Assembly (NCBI GenBank): GCA_035696165.1
Contig: DASRQX010000019.1
Location: 1 to 64,000 of the forward strand
DNA length: 64,000 nt
Source: Palsa-883 sp035696165
GTDB lineage: Bacteria > Pseudomonadota > Alphaproteobacteria > Acetobacterales > Acetobacteraceae
Direction of reading: 5' to 3'
Position 1 is the stretch's first letter. Every line of letters starts with the position of its first letter. Below are positions 18,888-27,292 of the stretch, in pieces. Made by a program: the position numbers and the translations under genes. Under the pieces are notes generated by a model. The model was not told the origin of the DNA. It saw only the letters and a list, made by a program, of their open reading frames with translations, and ran no database searches.

Positions 18888-19328
18888 ATGTCGTCCACGC
18901 TCTCCCGCCTGAAAGCCCCCTCGTGGCTCGGCGAATTCCAAGCCTTCATCATGCGAGGCAGCGTTGTCGACCTTGCCGTCGGCATCATCATCGGCGTCGC
19001 CTTTACCGGGGTGGTCAACAGCCTCGTGAAGGACATCTTCAATCCGATCCTGGGCCTGCTGATCGGCGGCATCGACTTCACCAACATGTTCGTCGCGCTG
19101 AACGGCCAGCACTACGCGACGCTGGACGCCGCCAAACAGGCCGGTGCGGCAACAGTCAATTTCGGCCTGTTCATCAATGCCATCATCCAGTTCCTGATCG
19201 TTGGCTTCGCGATCTTCTGGACCGTCAAGGCATTGATGAAGATGCGGCTGCACCAGACGGCTGCCGCGGGTCCGAAGACCGAGGAGTTGCTGATCGAGAT
19301 TCGCGACCTTTTGAAGGCCAAGGCATAG
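18888..19328 (+). CDS. mscL: large-conductance mechanosensitive channel MscL
   Basis: A 146-residue channel subunit; homopentamers open under membrane tension to release solutes during hypo-osmotic shock. The N-terminal helix and TM1 read FQAFIMRGSVVDLAVGIIIGVAFTGVVNSLVKDI, the most conserved MscL segment. TM2 reads INAIIQFLIVGFAIFWTVKAL, and the C-terminal helix bundle ends KTEELLIEIRDLLKAKA. I chose the ATG at 18888, with ACGGAGG seven bases upstream. An upstream in-frame start at 18831 would overlap the previous gene. Confidence 0.95.
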   Translation: MSSTLSRLKAPSWLGEFQAFIMRGSVVDLAVGIIIGVAFTGVVNSLVKDIFNPILGLLIGGIDFTNMFVALNGQHYATLDAAKQAGAATVNFGLFINAIIQFLIVGFAIFWTVKALMKMRLHQTAAAGPKTEELLIEIRDLLKAKA

Positions 19329-19779
19329 CGCCGCTTTGTCACGCCGGTGTCGGGGTTTCAGGATAGCGTGGCGCGGGCGGACAGCACCTGATCCAGAACC
19401 GGCGACCGGTGAGATGGCCGACCCATACGCCTTGCCAACCCTGGAGTTCCGCGCCCCTTGGAGTTCCATGCCATTCCGCAATTCCATGATCGGGCGCGCC
19501 GGCAGCGGCGGGACACTGCCTGTGGCCGACCGCGCCTCGCCACACCCTTCCTGCCGCCCCAGGTTGCCCGTAGTGTTGCGGCGTGCTGATCCACCCGTTC
19601 CCGAATGATGGCCCAGCCGGTGTTGCCGGGAGGACCGGCGCAAGCTGGGGCGGGCGGGATTCCTGGGCCTTCGGCTTCGACCGGCGTCACGCCGTCCGTG
19701 TCTGGCTCAGCCGGCCGCTCACACTACTTGATGCCGACGGTGCGGCCGCGCATGCCGGCGTGCAGGTCCGCGTCGCTCG
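19329..19779. other. 451-bp interval without a supported gene
   Basis: Frames here are GC-rich shadows lacking ribosome-binding sites or recognisable motifs. I see no tRNA-like cloverleaf and no strong terminator beyond short GC palindromes. Nothing can be assigned. Confidence 0.4.
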
Positions 19780-20694
19780 ATGAACGGATTGGTCGGCCGA
19801 TGCCTGCTGCTGGCTACCTTGATGCTGGCCGGATGCGCCTCAGGGCCGGACGGCGCCTGCAAGCTGGTCTGGCGCGCCGATCTGCCGATCGAGCCGCGCA
19901 ACAACCTGATCTTCGTCGGTGTGACGTTCAACGATCATCCCGCCACAATGGTGATGGACACTGGCGCCGAACGGACCACCCTGACCGAGGCCGCAGTGAC
20001 CCGCCTGCACCTGCGCCGCGACCTGCACCATCCGACCAACACCATGGGCATCGGCGGTCCCAGCGCCAGCTACGAGGCGGTGCTGGACGATTTCGCAATC
20101 GGCGTCTTTCGCCTGCCGGTCGATCGTGTCGAGGTCGGTACATTCCCGATACCCGAGATCGGCGGCATCCAGGCGGACGGGCTGCTGGGCGCCGATATCC
20201 TGCTGGCGTTCGACCTTGACATCGATCTGCCGGCACGCCGCCTGACAATCTATCGGGCCCGCCCCTGCGCCGACGCGCGTCCGCCGTGGACTGTGCCGTA
20301 CGCCTCGGTCGAGGGGGTGAGCATGTGGCGCGACCGCCTCGTGGTGCCGCTCGCGATCAACGGCGCTGACGGGCACGCGGTGCTGGACACCGGTGCGCAG
20401 CGCACCGTCATACGGCCAGAGTTCGCCGCGCGCGGCGGCGTGACACAGGCCATGCTGGACGCCGACCCCAGCGCCAAGATGCAGGGCGCCTCGCGCGAGC
20501 AGGCTTCATACCAGATGCATCACTTCGACACGGTCCGCATAGGAAACGATACTGCGCACGACGTTCCGCTGCCGGTCGCCCGCTTGCCCGGCGGCGAGCA
20601 GGACGCGCTGATCGGCGGGGATTTCATGCACGGGCGGCGGATCTGGTTGTCCGCCGCCTCGCGTCAGATGTTCTTCACCGCGCCGGAGCCGTGA
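19780..20694 (+). CDS. retropepsin-like aspartic protease lipoprotein with two DTGA motifs
   Basis: A 304-residue protein. The N-terminus is a lipoprotein signal with lipobox LAGC (Cys 19), so the protein is probably anchored in the periplasm. It has two similar halves, each with a retropepsin-type active-site triad: VMDTGAERTTL (Asp 60) and AVLDTGAQRTVI (Asp 203). Each is followed by a second-half motif (DGLLGADIL and DALIGGDFM). The bacterial families of this kind are single-chain aspartyl proteases; the pair of Asp-Thr-Gly motifs could form an intramolecular active site. The gene stands alone, and the protease assignment is by motif only. Confidence 0.72.
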   Translation: MNGLVGRCLLLATLMLAGCASGPDGACKLVWRADLPIEPRNNLIFVGVTFNDHPATMVMDTGAERTTLTEAAVTRLHLRRDLHHPTNTMGIGGPSASYEAVLDDFAIGVFRLPVDRVEVGTFPIPEIGGIQADGLLGADILLAFDLDIDLPARRLTIYRARPCADARPPWTVPYASVEGVSMWRDRLVVPLAINGADGHAVLDTGAQRTVIRPEFAARGGVTQAMLDADPSAKMQGASREQASYQMHHFDTVRIGNDTAHDVPLPVARLPGGEQDALIGGDFMHGRRIWLSAASRQMFFTAPEP

Positions 20695-20702
20695 GGTCGG
20701 TT

Positions 20703-20862
20703 GTCCGCTCTACACCTCTCCCGCTCTGCGCGGGAGAGGTCGAGGCGCGAAGCGACGAGGGTGAGGGTCGTGCCGCCGCACCGCCATCACCCGTCGCGCG
20801 CCGACCTTGCTCAACTCTTCGGGGCCCAAGCCCGCGAAGAGCCAGCGAGGTGCACGCGAAAC
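20703..20862. repeat. copy of the dispersed GGGAGAGGT/GAGGGTGAGGGTCGTGC repeat
   Basis: It begins ACACCTCTCCCGCTCTGCGCGGGAGAGG and contains GCGAAGCGACGAGGGTGAGGGTCGTGC, nearly identical to the element at 5406. The right end (GCCAGCGAGGTGCACGCG) is diverged, so the terminal inverted repeat is imperfect. It sits in the convergent gap before the dehydrogenase gene. Confidence 0.7.
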
Positions 20863-20863
20863 G

Positions 20864-21916
20864 TCAGCTATTAGGCCCGCGCTCCATCGAGATCGGCTGC
20901 CAGCGGCGCAGGTTGGACTTCATCAGTACCGCCGGGTTGACGCAGCTCATCGGCCACTTCCCATTCAGCACCAGCGCCAACTCACGCCCCACGTGACGTT
21001 TCCGCGCCGGATCGAACCGGGCTGACGCCGATGCCGTGTGCGCACTGAGCGTAACGTTAAGCATGCCCAGGATTGGATTGTTGTTGCCCGGCGGTTCGAT
21101 CTCCAGCACATCCAGGCCGGCATGGGCGATCCACCCCTCCTGCAATGCCTTGATCAACCCAGCCTCCTGCACTGTCGGGCCGCGGCCGGTGTTGATGAAG
21201 ATGGCGGTCTTCTTCATCAGCTTGAAGTGCTTCTCCATCAGCATGCCCTCGGCCTCCGGCGTCGCGGGGGCGTGCATGGACACGAAGTCGGATTGGGTCA
21301 GCACTTCCTCGAGCGTCGACGGGATCACACCGTGCTCGATCATGATCAGTTCCTCGATGAACGGATCATACGCCATCACCCGCAGGCCGAACGGCTTGGC
21401 GCGCTTGGCCACCGCGCGCGCGACATGGCCAAACGCAATCAGGCCGAGCGTCTGGCCCATCAGGCGTGGGATTTGCAGCAGTGCCGGACGGCCCTCGCGC
21501 CATTTGCCTTCGCGCACCATGCGGTCCTGCTCGATCGTGCGCCGATGCGACGCCAGCAGCAGCATCAGCGCGTGATCGGCGACTTCCTCGATGAAAGTGT
21601 CGGGGCAATTCGTCACCGGCAGGCCGCGCGCCGTGGCGGCGGCGACATCGACACTGTCCACGCCGACGCTGCCCAACACGATGGCACGGCACTTGGTGGG
21701 TAGCCCATCCACCACCTTCTTGGTGAAACGCATGCCCTTGGCATAGACCACGTCCGCATCCTGAGCGAAGCCGATGAAGCCGTCCGCATCGGTGGGGCCT
21801 TCGACGATCTCGGCGTCGAGGCCGGCAAGGTCTTCCATCTCGTAGTCGTAACCGCCGCCCGCGACGGTAAAGCTCGCCCCAGCGGGCGTCGCGATCTTGT
21901 ATTTGGCCAAGTTCAA
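20864..21916 (-). CDS. D-2-hydroxyacid dehydrogenase (phosphoglycerate-dehydrogenase-like)
   Basis: A 350-residue NAD(P)-dependent 2-hydroxyacid dehydrogenase. The nucleotide-binding segment reads GQTLGLIAFGHVARAVAKRA (about residues 155-174), where the last two glycines of the usual GxGxxG are replaced by small residues. The catalytic Arg lies in INTGRGPTVQE, the Glu in LDVLEIEPP and the His in LSAHTAS. The substrate is not evident. With the adjacent minus-strand enolase-superfamily gene it may form a sugar-acid degradation pair: the enolase-type enzyme dehydrates the acid and the dehydrogenase acts on a 2-oxo or 2-hydroxy acid. That link is inference. Confidence 0.82.
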   Translation of the reverse strand: MNLAKYKIATPAGASFTVAGGGYDYEMEDLAGLDAEIVEGPTDADGFIGFAQDADVVYAKGMRFTKKVVDGLPTKCRAIVLGSVGVDSVDVAAATARGLPVTNCPDTFIEEVADHALMLLLASHRRTIEQDRMVREGKWREGRPALLQIPRLMGQTLGLIAFGHVARAVAKRAKPFGLRVMAYDPFIEELIMIEHGVIPSTLEEVLTQSDFVSMHAPATPEAEGMLMEKHFKLMKKTAIFINTGRGPTVQEAGLIKALQEGWIAHAGLDVLEIEPPGNNNPILGMLNVTLSAHTASASARFDPARKRHVGRELALVLNGKWPMSCVNPAVLMKSNLRRWQPISMERGPNS

Positions 21917-21955
21917 TCTCCTTGCTTGTAGCGCATCAACAGGTGGGCGGGGCTA

Positions 21956-22066
21956 TTCCTCCACCTCCCCTTGCGGGAGGGGGTCGGGGGGAGGGGTGGG
22001 TCGCACCCGGGGTCCTGGGGTAGTGTCCCTTCCCCCTTTTCTCTCAAGGCGAGAGGGAGAATATTA
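21956..22066. repeat. palindromic GC-rich intergenic repeat
   Basis: The interval between the two minus-strand genes holds CTCCCCTTGCGGGAGGGGG and a second stem (CCCTTTTCTCTCAAGGCGAGAGGG-like). It is related in style, not in exact sequence, to the other CTCTCCC/GGGAGAG repeats. It would form hairpins in the transcript upstream of the dehydrogenase gene. Confidence 0.45.
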
Positions 22067-22072
22067 TGGCAA

Positions 22073-23248
22073 TCACGTCTTCGGCGGCCGTGCACGCACC
22101 GCCTTCTCATTCACATCGATCCCCCAGCCCGGACCCTTCGGCAGCACGAATTCGCCATCCTCGATCACCGGCACATTCTCATAGAACTCGTCGCGCCACG
22201 GCGCGCTGTCGATGTCGATCTCCATCACCCGGAAATTTGGCGCCACCGCGCTGAACGTCGCACTGATCGCGCTGCACAGATGCCCGTAGAAATTGTGCGG
22301 GGCGCAGTTCACCTCATACACGTCCGCCATCGCCGCGATCTTCAGCGACTCATTCAGCCCGTTCCAGATCACGTCGATGATCGCCACATCGGTCGCGTAA
22401 TGGTCGAAGAACGGCTTGAACTCGCGTCGCCCATGCAACGTCTCGCACGATGCGATCGGACACGGCGCACCGCGCTTGATCTCGGCCAGCGCCGGCGCGT
22501 CATGCGTGTCGATCTCCAGCCAGGTCAGGTTGGCCGGCGCCACCGCATCGGCGATGCGCTTGAACCCTTCGGTCTTGAAGTTGAAGTTGATGTCGAGATG
22601 AATGCCCATGTCAGGCCCCACCGCCGCACGGATCGCCATCAACTGCTCGGTCACGCCGCGCACCAGCCGGTTGTCCCAGTTGAGCTCCGGCCAGCCCACA
22701 GTGCGCCCAAACCCCGGCACATACGAGGTCGGCTTGCCGTCGATCATCGGAATGATGTTGGTCTTCAGCGCCCGAAACCCACGCGCCTTCACCTCCTGCG
22801 CATGGCGCGCGATGTCGTCATAACTGTTCAGCGCCGGCACGCCCATCAGCTGCGCGCTGCGCACCCGATAGGTGGCAAAATGCGACCAATAGACCGGGAT
22901 GCGCTCGCGGATCGGGCCGCCGAACAGCGCGTAGACCGGCACCCCATACGCCTTGCCGGTAATATCGAGCAGCGCATTCTCGATCGCCGCGATCGCCTGC
23001 TGGTTGATCCCGCCGCGCGACTGCCGCGTCAACACATGCAGATGCTGCGTCACCTGCTCATAAGGCCGCGGGTCCCTGCCGATCAGCGCGGGAGACAGCA
23101 GCCGGATCACCTCGGACAACCCAGCCGAGCCGAAGCTTTCGTTGAACTCCGACCAGCCGACAATCCCATCGTCGGTGGTCACCTTGAGGAAGGAAAACAT
23201 CCGCCAGCCAGCGTCTGCCTGCAGCGTCTCGACCCGTGCAATCTTCAT
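22073..23248 (-). CDS. enolase-superfamily protein (mandelate racemase/muconate lactonizing type)
   Basis: A 391-residue protein starting at the ATG at 23248 (MKIARVETLQADAGWR). A much longer upstream frame exists, but its extra residues have no family likeness. The capping domain is followed by a barrel with a metal-ligand-like GIHLDINFNFKTEGF segment, then WLEID and IASCETLHGRREF. A C-terminal CAPHNFYGHL supplies a catalytic His. This pattern fits sugar-acid or mandelate-type dehydratases and racemases that abstract the proton alpha to a carboxylate. The substrate is unknown. Confidence 0.82.
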   Translation of the reverse strand: MKIARVETLQADAGWRMFSFLKVTTDDGIVGWSEFNESFGSAGLSEVIRLLSPALIGRDPRPYEQVTQHLHVLTRQSRGGINQQAIAAIENALLDITGKAYGVPVYALFGGPIRERIPVYWSHFATYRVRSAQLMGVPALNSYDDIARHAQEVKARGFRALKTNIIPMIDGKPTSYVPGFGRTVGWPELNWDNRLVRGVTEQLMAIRAAVGPDMGIHLDINFNFKTEGFKRIADAVAPANLTWLEIDTHDAPALAEIKRGAPCPIASCETLHGRREFKPFFDHYATDVAIIDVIWNGLNESLKIAAMADVYEVNCAPHNFYGHLCSAISATFSAVAPNFRVMEIDIDSAPWRDEFYENVPVIEDGEFVLPKGPGWGIDVNEKAVRARPPKT

Positions 23249-23489
23249 GCGTCCCCCCGCCTGGCGTTGGGTTGCCCTGGCAAGCAATTCCAAGCACGGA
23301 GCGGGGCGTAAGGGAAGGCCGGGGCATTCCCCCGGCAAGACGGTCGGGCGAACCAGGCACCGGATCGAGACCTGCGGCAGCGGCGTAACGCCAAAACCCG
23401 GCCAGGCAGCGACACACGTGCAATCGCCAATCCGGGTGCTAACTGACCGGTGTGTCCCAACCGGCCTCGGGACGGCGGAGGCTCCAGCC

Positions 23490-23921
23490 ATGAACGACCT
23501 GTACGAAGACGACATCCTGCTGTGGAGCGAGCATCAGGCCGAATTGCTGCGCAGGCGGGCGGCTGGCGAATTGATCACCGAGGCCGAACTCGACTGGCCG
23601 AACATCGCCGAGGAGATCGAAAGCGTGGGTAGCGAGCAACTTCACGCGGTCAAGTCGTTCATCGTCCAGGCGCTGCTGCATGACCGGAAAGCGCGGGCGT
23701 GGCCGCTGTCACGGGACGTACCCAACTGGAGCGCGGAGGCGAGACGGTTCCGCGGCGATGCAGCCAGTCGATTTGCGCCCTCCATGCGTCAGCGGATCGA
23801 TCTTGCGAAGATTTACCGCCGGGCAGTGCGAGCGATGCCGGAGACGATCGACGATCAACCTCCGCTGCCAATCCCTGAAAGCTGCCCGATGATGCTGGAT
23901 GAACTTCTGGCAGACGACTGA
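23490..23921 (+). CDS. DUF29 family protein (third copy)
   Basis: A 143-residue protein, MNDLYEDDILLWSEHQAELLRR, with ELDWPNIAEEIESVGSEQLHAVKSF and PSMRQRIDLAKIYRRAVRAM, clearly related to the DUF29 genes at 17208 and 17844. It is shorter than they are at the C-terminus. It is divergent from the enolase-superfamily gene across a 242-base gap. The function is unknown. Confidence 0.8.
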   Translation: MNDLYEDDILLWSEHQAELLRRRAAGELITEAELDWPNIAEEIESVGSEQLHAVKSFIVQALLHDRKARAWPLSRDVPNWSAEARRFRGDAASRFAPSMRQRIDLAKIYRRAVRAMPETIDDQPPLPIPESCPMMLDELLADD

Positions 23922-24679
23922 CCGGAAGCGCGTCCCACCCATCTCGGCGTCGGGGCCCGTGCCATGGGGTGTTTGTCGCGATTTTCGCTTTTCCCCGCCG
24001 GCGGACCCGGATCGATCACCGGAGGCGCACTAAGGAACGAACACCACGCCTCTCCCGCTCTTGCGCTGGCGTGGGCCGCGAAGAGCGGACCACGGCATGC
24101 CCCCGGACGCTTGATCCGGGGGTCGAGACGCGAAGCGTCGAGGGTGAGGGTCGAGCCAGCCGCACCAGCCCCTCCGGGTCCCCGCCGGCAGACAGTCGTT
24201 CGCGATCGCAGCCGAGTTCCCGCCCCCCACCGTGAACTGGCCCCGCGCGCCCCGCCCCCCCGCTCCACAGGGTCTTTATCGTGATTTCCATTCTCGCGGT
24301 CTGCGAGGGATGCACCGGCGCCCATAGTTCCACCGGCACCCATAGTTCCACCGGCACCGGCACCGTCGCCGGGCTCGCCGTCACGACGCCAGCTGGCGTC
24401 CCCTCGTCGACCATCACGCGACACGCTCCGGCACCGGCCGCACCCACCTCCGTGAACAGGTGCCCCGCGCGTCGTGCCGCCCGCTCCACAGGGTCTTTGT
24501 CGTGATTTCCGCTTTCGCGGTCCGCGGGGGATGCACCGGCGCCCATAGTTCCGCCGGCACCGTCGCGAGGCTCGCCGCCAGAAGCTGCCTGGGGTTCCCT
24601 CGCAGACCATCACGCGGCAAGCTTCGCCGCCGGCCGCGCCCGCGCGCTGAACGGGCCCCATCGCTTTGAGAACGGACTG
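23922..24679. repeat. 758-bp gene-free region of repeats, including a ~222-bp direct repeat
   Basis: Positions 24038-24176 hold a partial copy of the 5406-type repeat (CTCTCCCGCTCTTGCGC and GTCGAGACGCGAAGCGTCGA). A block starting CTCCACAGGGTCTTTATCGTGATTTCC at about 24262 recurs at about 24484 with few changes, and the same wording appears weakly near 23965. Each block carries GCCCATAGTTCCACCGGC; in the first block the 18-base unit is doubled in tandem. Minus-strand frames through the blocks look protein-like but repeat with the DNA and have no family features, so I treat them as non-coding. Confidence 0.6.
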
Positions 24680-26041
24680 TCACACGAGCAGCAACAGCGC
24701 CAGCGCATAGATGATGCCGGTAACCACAAACGTCACGACGGTGTAGCCCATTACCCGCTGGATGCCGATCCCGGCCATCGCCACCACCGGCAGCGCCCAA
24801 AACGGCTGCAGCATGTTGGCGACTTGCTCGCCCATCGCCACCGCCATCGCGGAACCGGCCATCGAGGCGTGCAGCGATGCCGCCGCGGGCACCACGAACG
24901 GCCCTTGCACCGCCCAGTGCCCGCCCCCGCTCGGCACGAAGAAGGTGATGATCAGCGAGCAGATATAGCTCCAAAACGGCAATGTATGCGCACTGGCGAT
25001 CGCGACGAATGCCTTTGAGATCGCGTTGGCCAAGCCGGTACCCGACATGATGCCCATGATGCCGCCATAGAACGGGTATTGCAGCATCATACCGCCGGTC
25101 TGCTTGGCGGCGTTCTTCATCGCCGTGCCATAGGCCACCGGCGTGCCGTGTAGCGCGATACCGCCAATCAGAAAGATCAGAATAACCATGTTGACATCAA
25201 GGCTCAATGTGCCCTGACGCCATAGCACGAACGCAACGCCAAGCCCTGCCGCCAGCAGGAACAGGCTGCCCAACGGGGACCGGTCCATACGGCGGGCGAT
25301 CGAGTTGGACAGATCAGCGGGCGGAGGCGGCGACTCGCCCTCTGGCACGAATACTGTCACATCGGCGTCTGCCGGGCGGATGGCGATAAACACGATCGGC
25401 ATCACCAGCACGATCAAGAGGGTCGGCATCCAGTTGAAGGCTGCGAACACCGTGTCGGACAAGGGCACACTTTGGCCGGTGATCTTTTCCACAATGTTCA
25501 ATACGTTTCCATGCGTCGCCTGCGTCAGGGCGATCGAACTGGAGATGCCGCTGGCCCAAACCGCGAAGCCCGAATAGGCAGCCGCGACCAGCCAGCCAAA
25601 ATCCACGCGGACCTGCCGTGCCACCTCGCGCGCCAGGATGGCACCCACTACCAGACCGAAGCCCCAGTTCAGCAAGGACGCGACCGCGGCCACCAGGAAG
25701 GTCAGCACCACAGCTTGGTTCGGGGTGTGCGCCAGCGCCACGAGCCAGCGCAGGAAGCGCGCCACCACCGGCGCGTGGGCGAGCGCATGCCCGGTCGCCA
25801 GGATCAGGATCATCTGGAAAGCGAAGCCAAGGATCGCGAAAATCCCGGTGTACCACGAGGTGATGATTATGACTGGCCAACCATTGGGTGCGATTAGCAG
25901 GGCCAGGATCGCGGTGATCGCGGTCAGCCCGATCGCCAGCACAAACGGGTCGGGCATGTAGCGTTCAAAGAGGCCCACGAACATTGGCGCGAGCGATTGC
26001 AGGCCACGACGGGGGGGCTGGGTGAGGGCTGTGTCGCTCAT
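24680..26041 (-). CDS. short-chain fatty acid transporter, AtoE family
   Basis: A 453-residue polytopic inner-membrane protein. Segments typical of AtoE are FERYMPDPFVLAIGLTAI near the N-terminus, AVVLTFLVAAVASLLNWGFGLVVGAIL in the middle, and FFVPSGGGHWAVQGPFVVPAA followed by MGEQVANMLQPFWALP near the end. The family imports short-chain fatty acids such as acetoacetate and butyrate. The ATG at 26041 has AAAGGAT upstream. The marR gene ends 55 bases upstream on the same strand, so the transporter may be controlled from the marR promoter. Confidence 0.88.
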   Translation of the reverse strand: MSDTALTQPPRRGLQSLAPMFVGLFERYMPDPFVLAIGLTAITAILALLIAPNGWPVIIITSWYTGIFAILGFAFQMILILATGHALAHAPVVARFLRWLVALAHTPNQAVVLTFLVAAVASLLNWGFGLVVGAILAREVARQVRVDFGWLVAAAYSGFAVWASGISSSIALTQATHGNVLNIVEKITGQSVPLSDTVFAAFNWMPTLLIVLVMPIVFIAIRPADADVTVFVPEGESPPPPADLSNSIARRMDRSPLGSLFLLAAGLGVAFVLWRQGTLSLDVNMVILIFLIGGIALHGTPVAYGTAMKNAAKQTGGMMLQYPFYGGIMGIMSGTGLANAISKAFVAIASAHTLPFWSYICSLIITFFVPSGGGHWAVQGPFVVPAAASLHASMAGSAMAVAMGEQVANMLQPFWALPVVAMAGIGIQRVMGYTVVTFVVTGIIYALALLLLV

Positions 26042-26095
26042 ACTTATTATCCTTTCTTCGGCGCATGCTCCAGATTGAGATAGACTGTTACGATA

Positions 26096-26686
26096 TCAAC
26101 CGTCGGAGGCGGCGCATTCTTCGTGACCGATGTCACTTCCGCTGCATTGGCCATTTCCGGTGTCAGGTTCCGGTTCCAGGCTGCGGCTCTGAATTCGGCG
26201 GACTGGTTTCGAACGGCCGTTCTCGAACGCAGCTGCAAAGTCATCCGATGTCAGGAAGCGCAGTGCCTCGCGCAGGGACTCGGATCCGGCGCGGCCGAAG
26301 GCAGCCTCGAAACCCCGCTGGGCGTTCGCCCAGAGGGCGTCGGTTTCCGCGAGCTTTTGGCGACCCTGGCGCGTAAGAGCTATCAGCCGATTACGCTGAT
26401 CGTCCGGGTCGACTGCCACAGTAACGCGACCATCGCGCTCCAGCGGCTTTAGCGTGTGGGCAAGCGCGCCGGCGTCCATCACCAGGGCTTCGGCAAGTTT
26501 ACCCACCGTGGTCGGCTCCGATCGTCCGATCTCAGCCAGGATCGCGCGCTGCGTCGTCTTCATGCCGCAAGGGGTAAGCGCCATGTCGTAAAGCTGTGAG
26601 ATGCGGCGCGAGGCTTTGCGCAGCGCCGTGCAGTTACACCGAGCGCCCTCACCGGGCCTCGCGCTCTGATCTTTCCTACCTCTCAT
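26096..26686 (-). CDS. MarR family transcriptional regulator
   Basis: A 196-residue protein starting at the ATG at 26686 (MRGRKDQSARPG). The winged helix reads MKTTQRAILAEIGRSEPTTVGKLAEALVMDAGALAHTLKPLERDGRVTVAVDPDDQRNRLIALTRQGRQKL, with the recognition helix about ALAHTLKPLERDG and the wing at DPDDQRNR. A CNC motif precedes the domain and might sense redox or electrophiles, which would suit the neighbouring tautomerase and quinone-type genes. An earlier start at 26731 would place the operator inside the coding region. It is divergent from the tautomerases and upstream of the AtoE-like gene. Confidence 0.85.
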   Translation of the reverse strand: MRGRKDQSARPGEGARCNCTALRKASRRISQLYDMALTPCGMKTTQRAILAEIGRSEPTTVGKLAEALVMDAGALAHTLKPLERDGRVTVAVDPDDQRNRLIALTRQGRQKLAETDALWANAQRGFEAAFGRAGSESLREALRFLTSDDFAAAFENGRSKPVRRIQSRSLEPEPDTGNGQCSGSDIGHEECAASDG

Positions 26687-26726
26687 TGCTCTCACTTTTT
26701 CGTGTCCATTCTTGCGCTGCGTTATC

Positions 26727-26765
26727 AGCATATGCAGGTGTTCGGCGGAATGCAAGCATATGCAG
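26727..26765. promoter_or_regulatory. paired 11-bp palindromic operators in the marR/tautomerase divergent region
   Basis: AGCATATGCAG occurs exactly twice, at 26727-26737 and 26755-26765, each with the perfect palindrome GCATATGC and 28 bp apart. On the minus strand a possible promoter TTGCAT (26750-26755), 17 bases, TATGCT (26727-26732) has one site touching its -35 and the other covering its -10. Dimeric MarR proteins bind such palindromes, usually repressing themselves and the divergent genes. Confidence 0.6.
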
Positions 26766-26810
26766 ATACATTCCCTGCCGACCGATAAAATCGCTTGAGG
26801 AACAAAGTCA

Positions 26811-27197
26811 ATGCCACTCGCACGCATCGATCTGATGAAGGGTAAGTCTGTGGAATATCGGCAAACCATCGGCGACGCCGTGTACAGAGCCATGGTGGAG
26901 ATTCTAAAGGCGCCGGAGGACGACCGCTTCCAGGTGATCACGGAACACGATGAGGTGGACCTTGTCTACGACCCGCACTTCCTTGGCGTCAGCCGAAGCA
27001 AAGATATCATCTTTATCCAGTTAACGTTGGCTGAAGGTCGGACCGTCGAACAAAAGCGCGGGTTCTACAAGCAGGTTGTCGACGATCTCCACAAGCGTCT
27101 CGGAGTCAGACGGGAGGACGTCTTGTTCAGCCTTGTCGGGACTGGCCGGGATGATTGGTCGTTCGGAAACGGCGAGGCGTCCCTCGTAAAATCCTGA
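26811..27197 (+). CDS. tautomerase family protein with N-terminal proline
   Basis: A 128-residue protein. After removal of Met, Pro is the first residue (MPLARIDLMKG), the catalytic base of the tautomerase superfamily. The rest follows the pattern of the 4-oxalocrotonate tautomerase/malonate-semialdehyde-decarboxylase-like long form (VYRAMVEILKAPEDDRFQVITEHD, KDIIFIQLTLAEGRT, FYKQVVDDLHKRLGVRREDV). Such enzymes act on enols or unsaturated oxoacids. It is the first gene rightward from the paired operators, so it is probably repressed by the MarR protein. Confidence 0.85.
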   Translation: MPLARIDLMKGKSVEYRQTIGDAVYRAMVEILKAPEDDRFQVITEHDEVDLVYDPHFLGVSRSKDIIFIQLTLAEGRTVEQKRGFYKQVVDDLHKRLGVRREDVLFSLVGTGRDDWSFGNGEASLVKS

Positions 27198-27292
27198 ACG
27201 GCACCTGGCGAAAGCACACGAGTGCATCGGCTCGCTGACTTGACGACCAGGCCACATCCGCATTCCCAATTCCGAAACGACAAAGGTGACTT

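Noticed and set aside
26047..26244. 65-codon minus-strand frame between AtoE-like and marR
   Set aside because: It overlaps the marR C-terminus in another frame and has no ribosome-binding site or recognisable feature.
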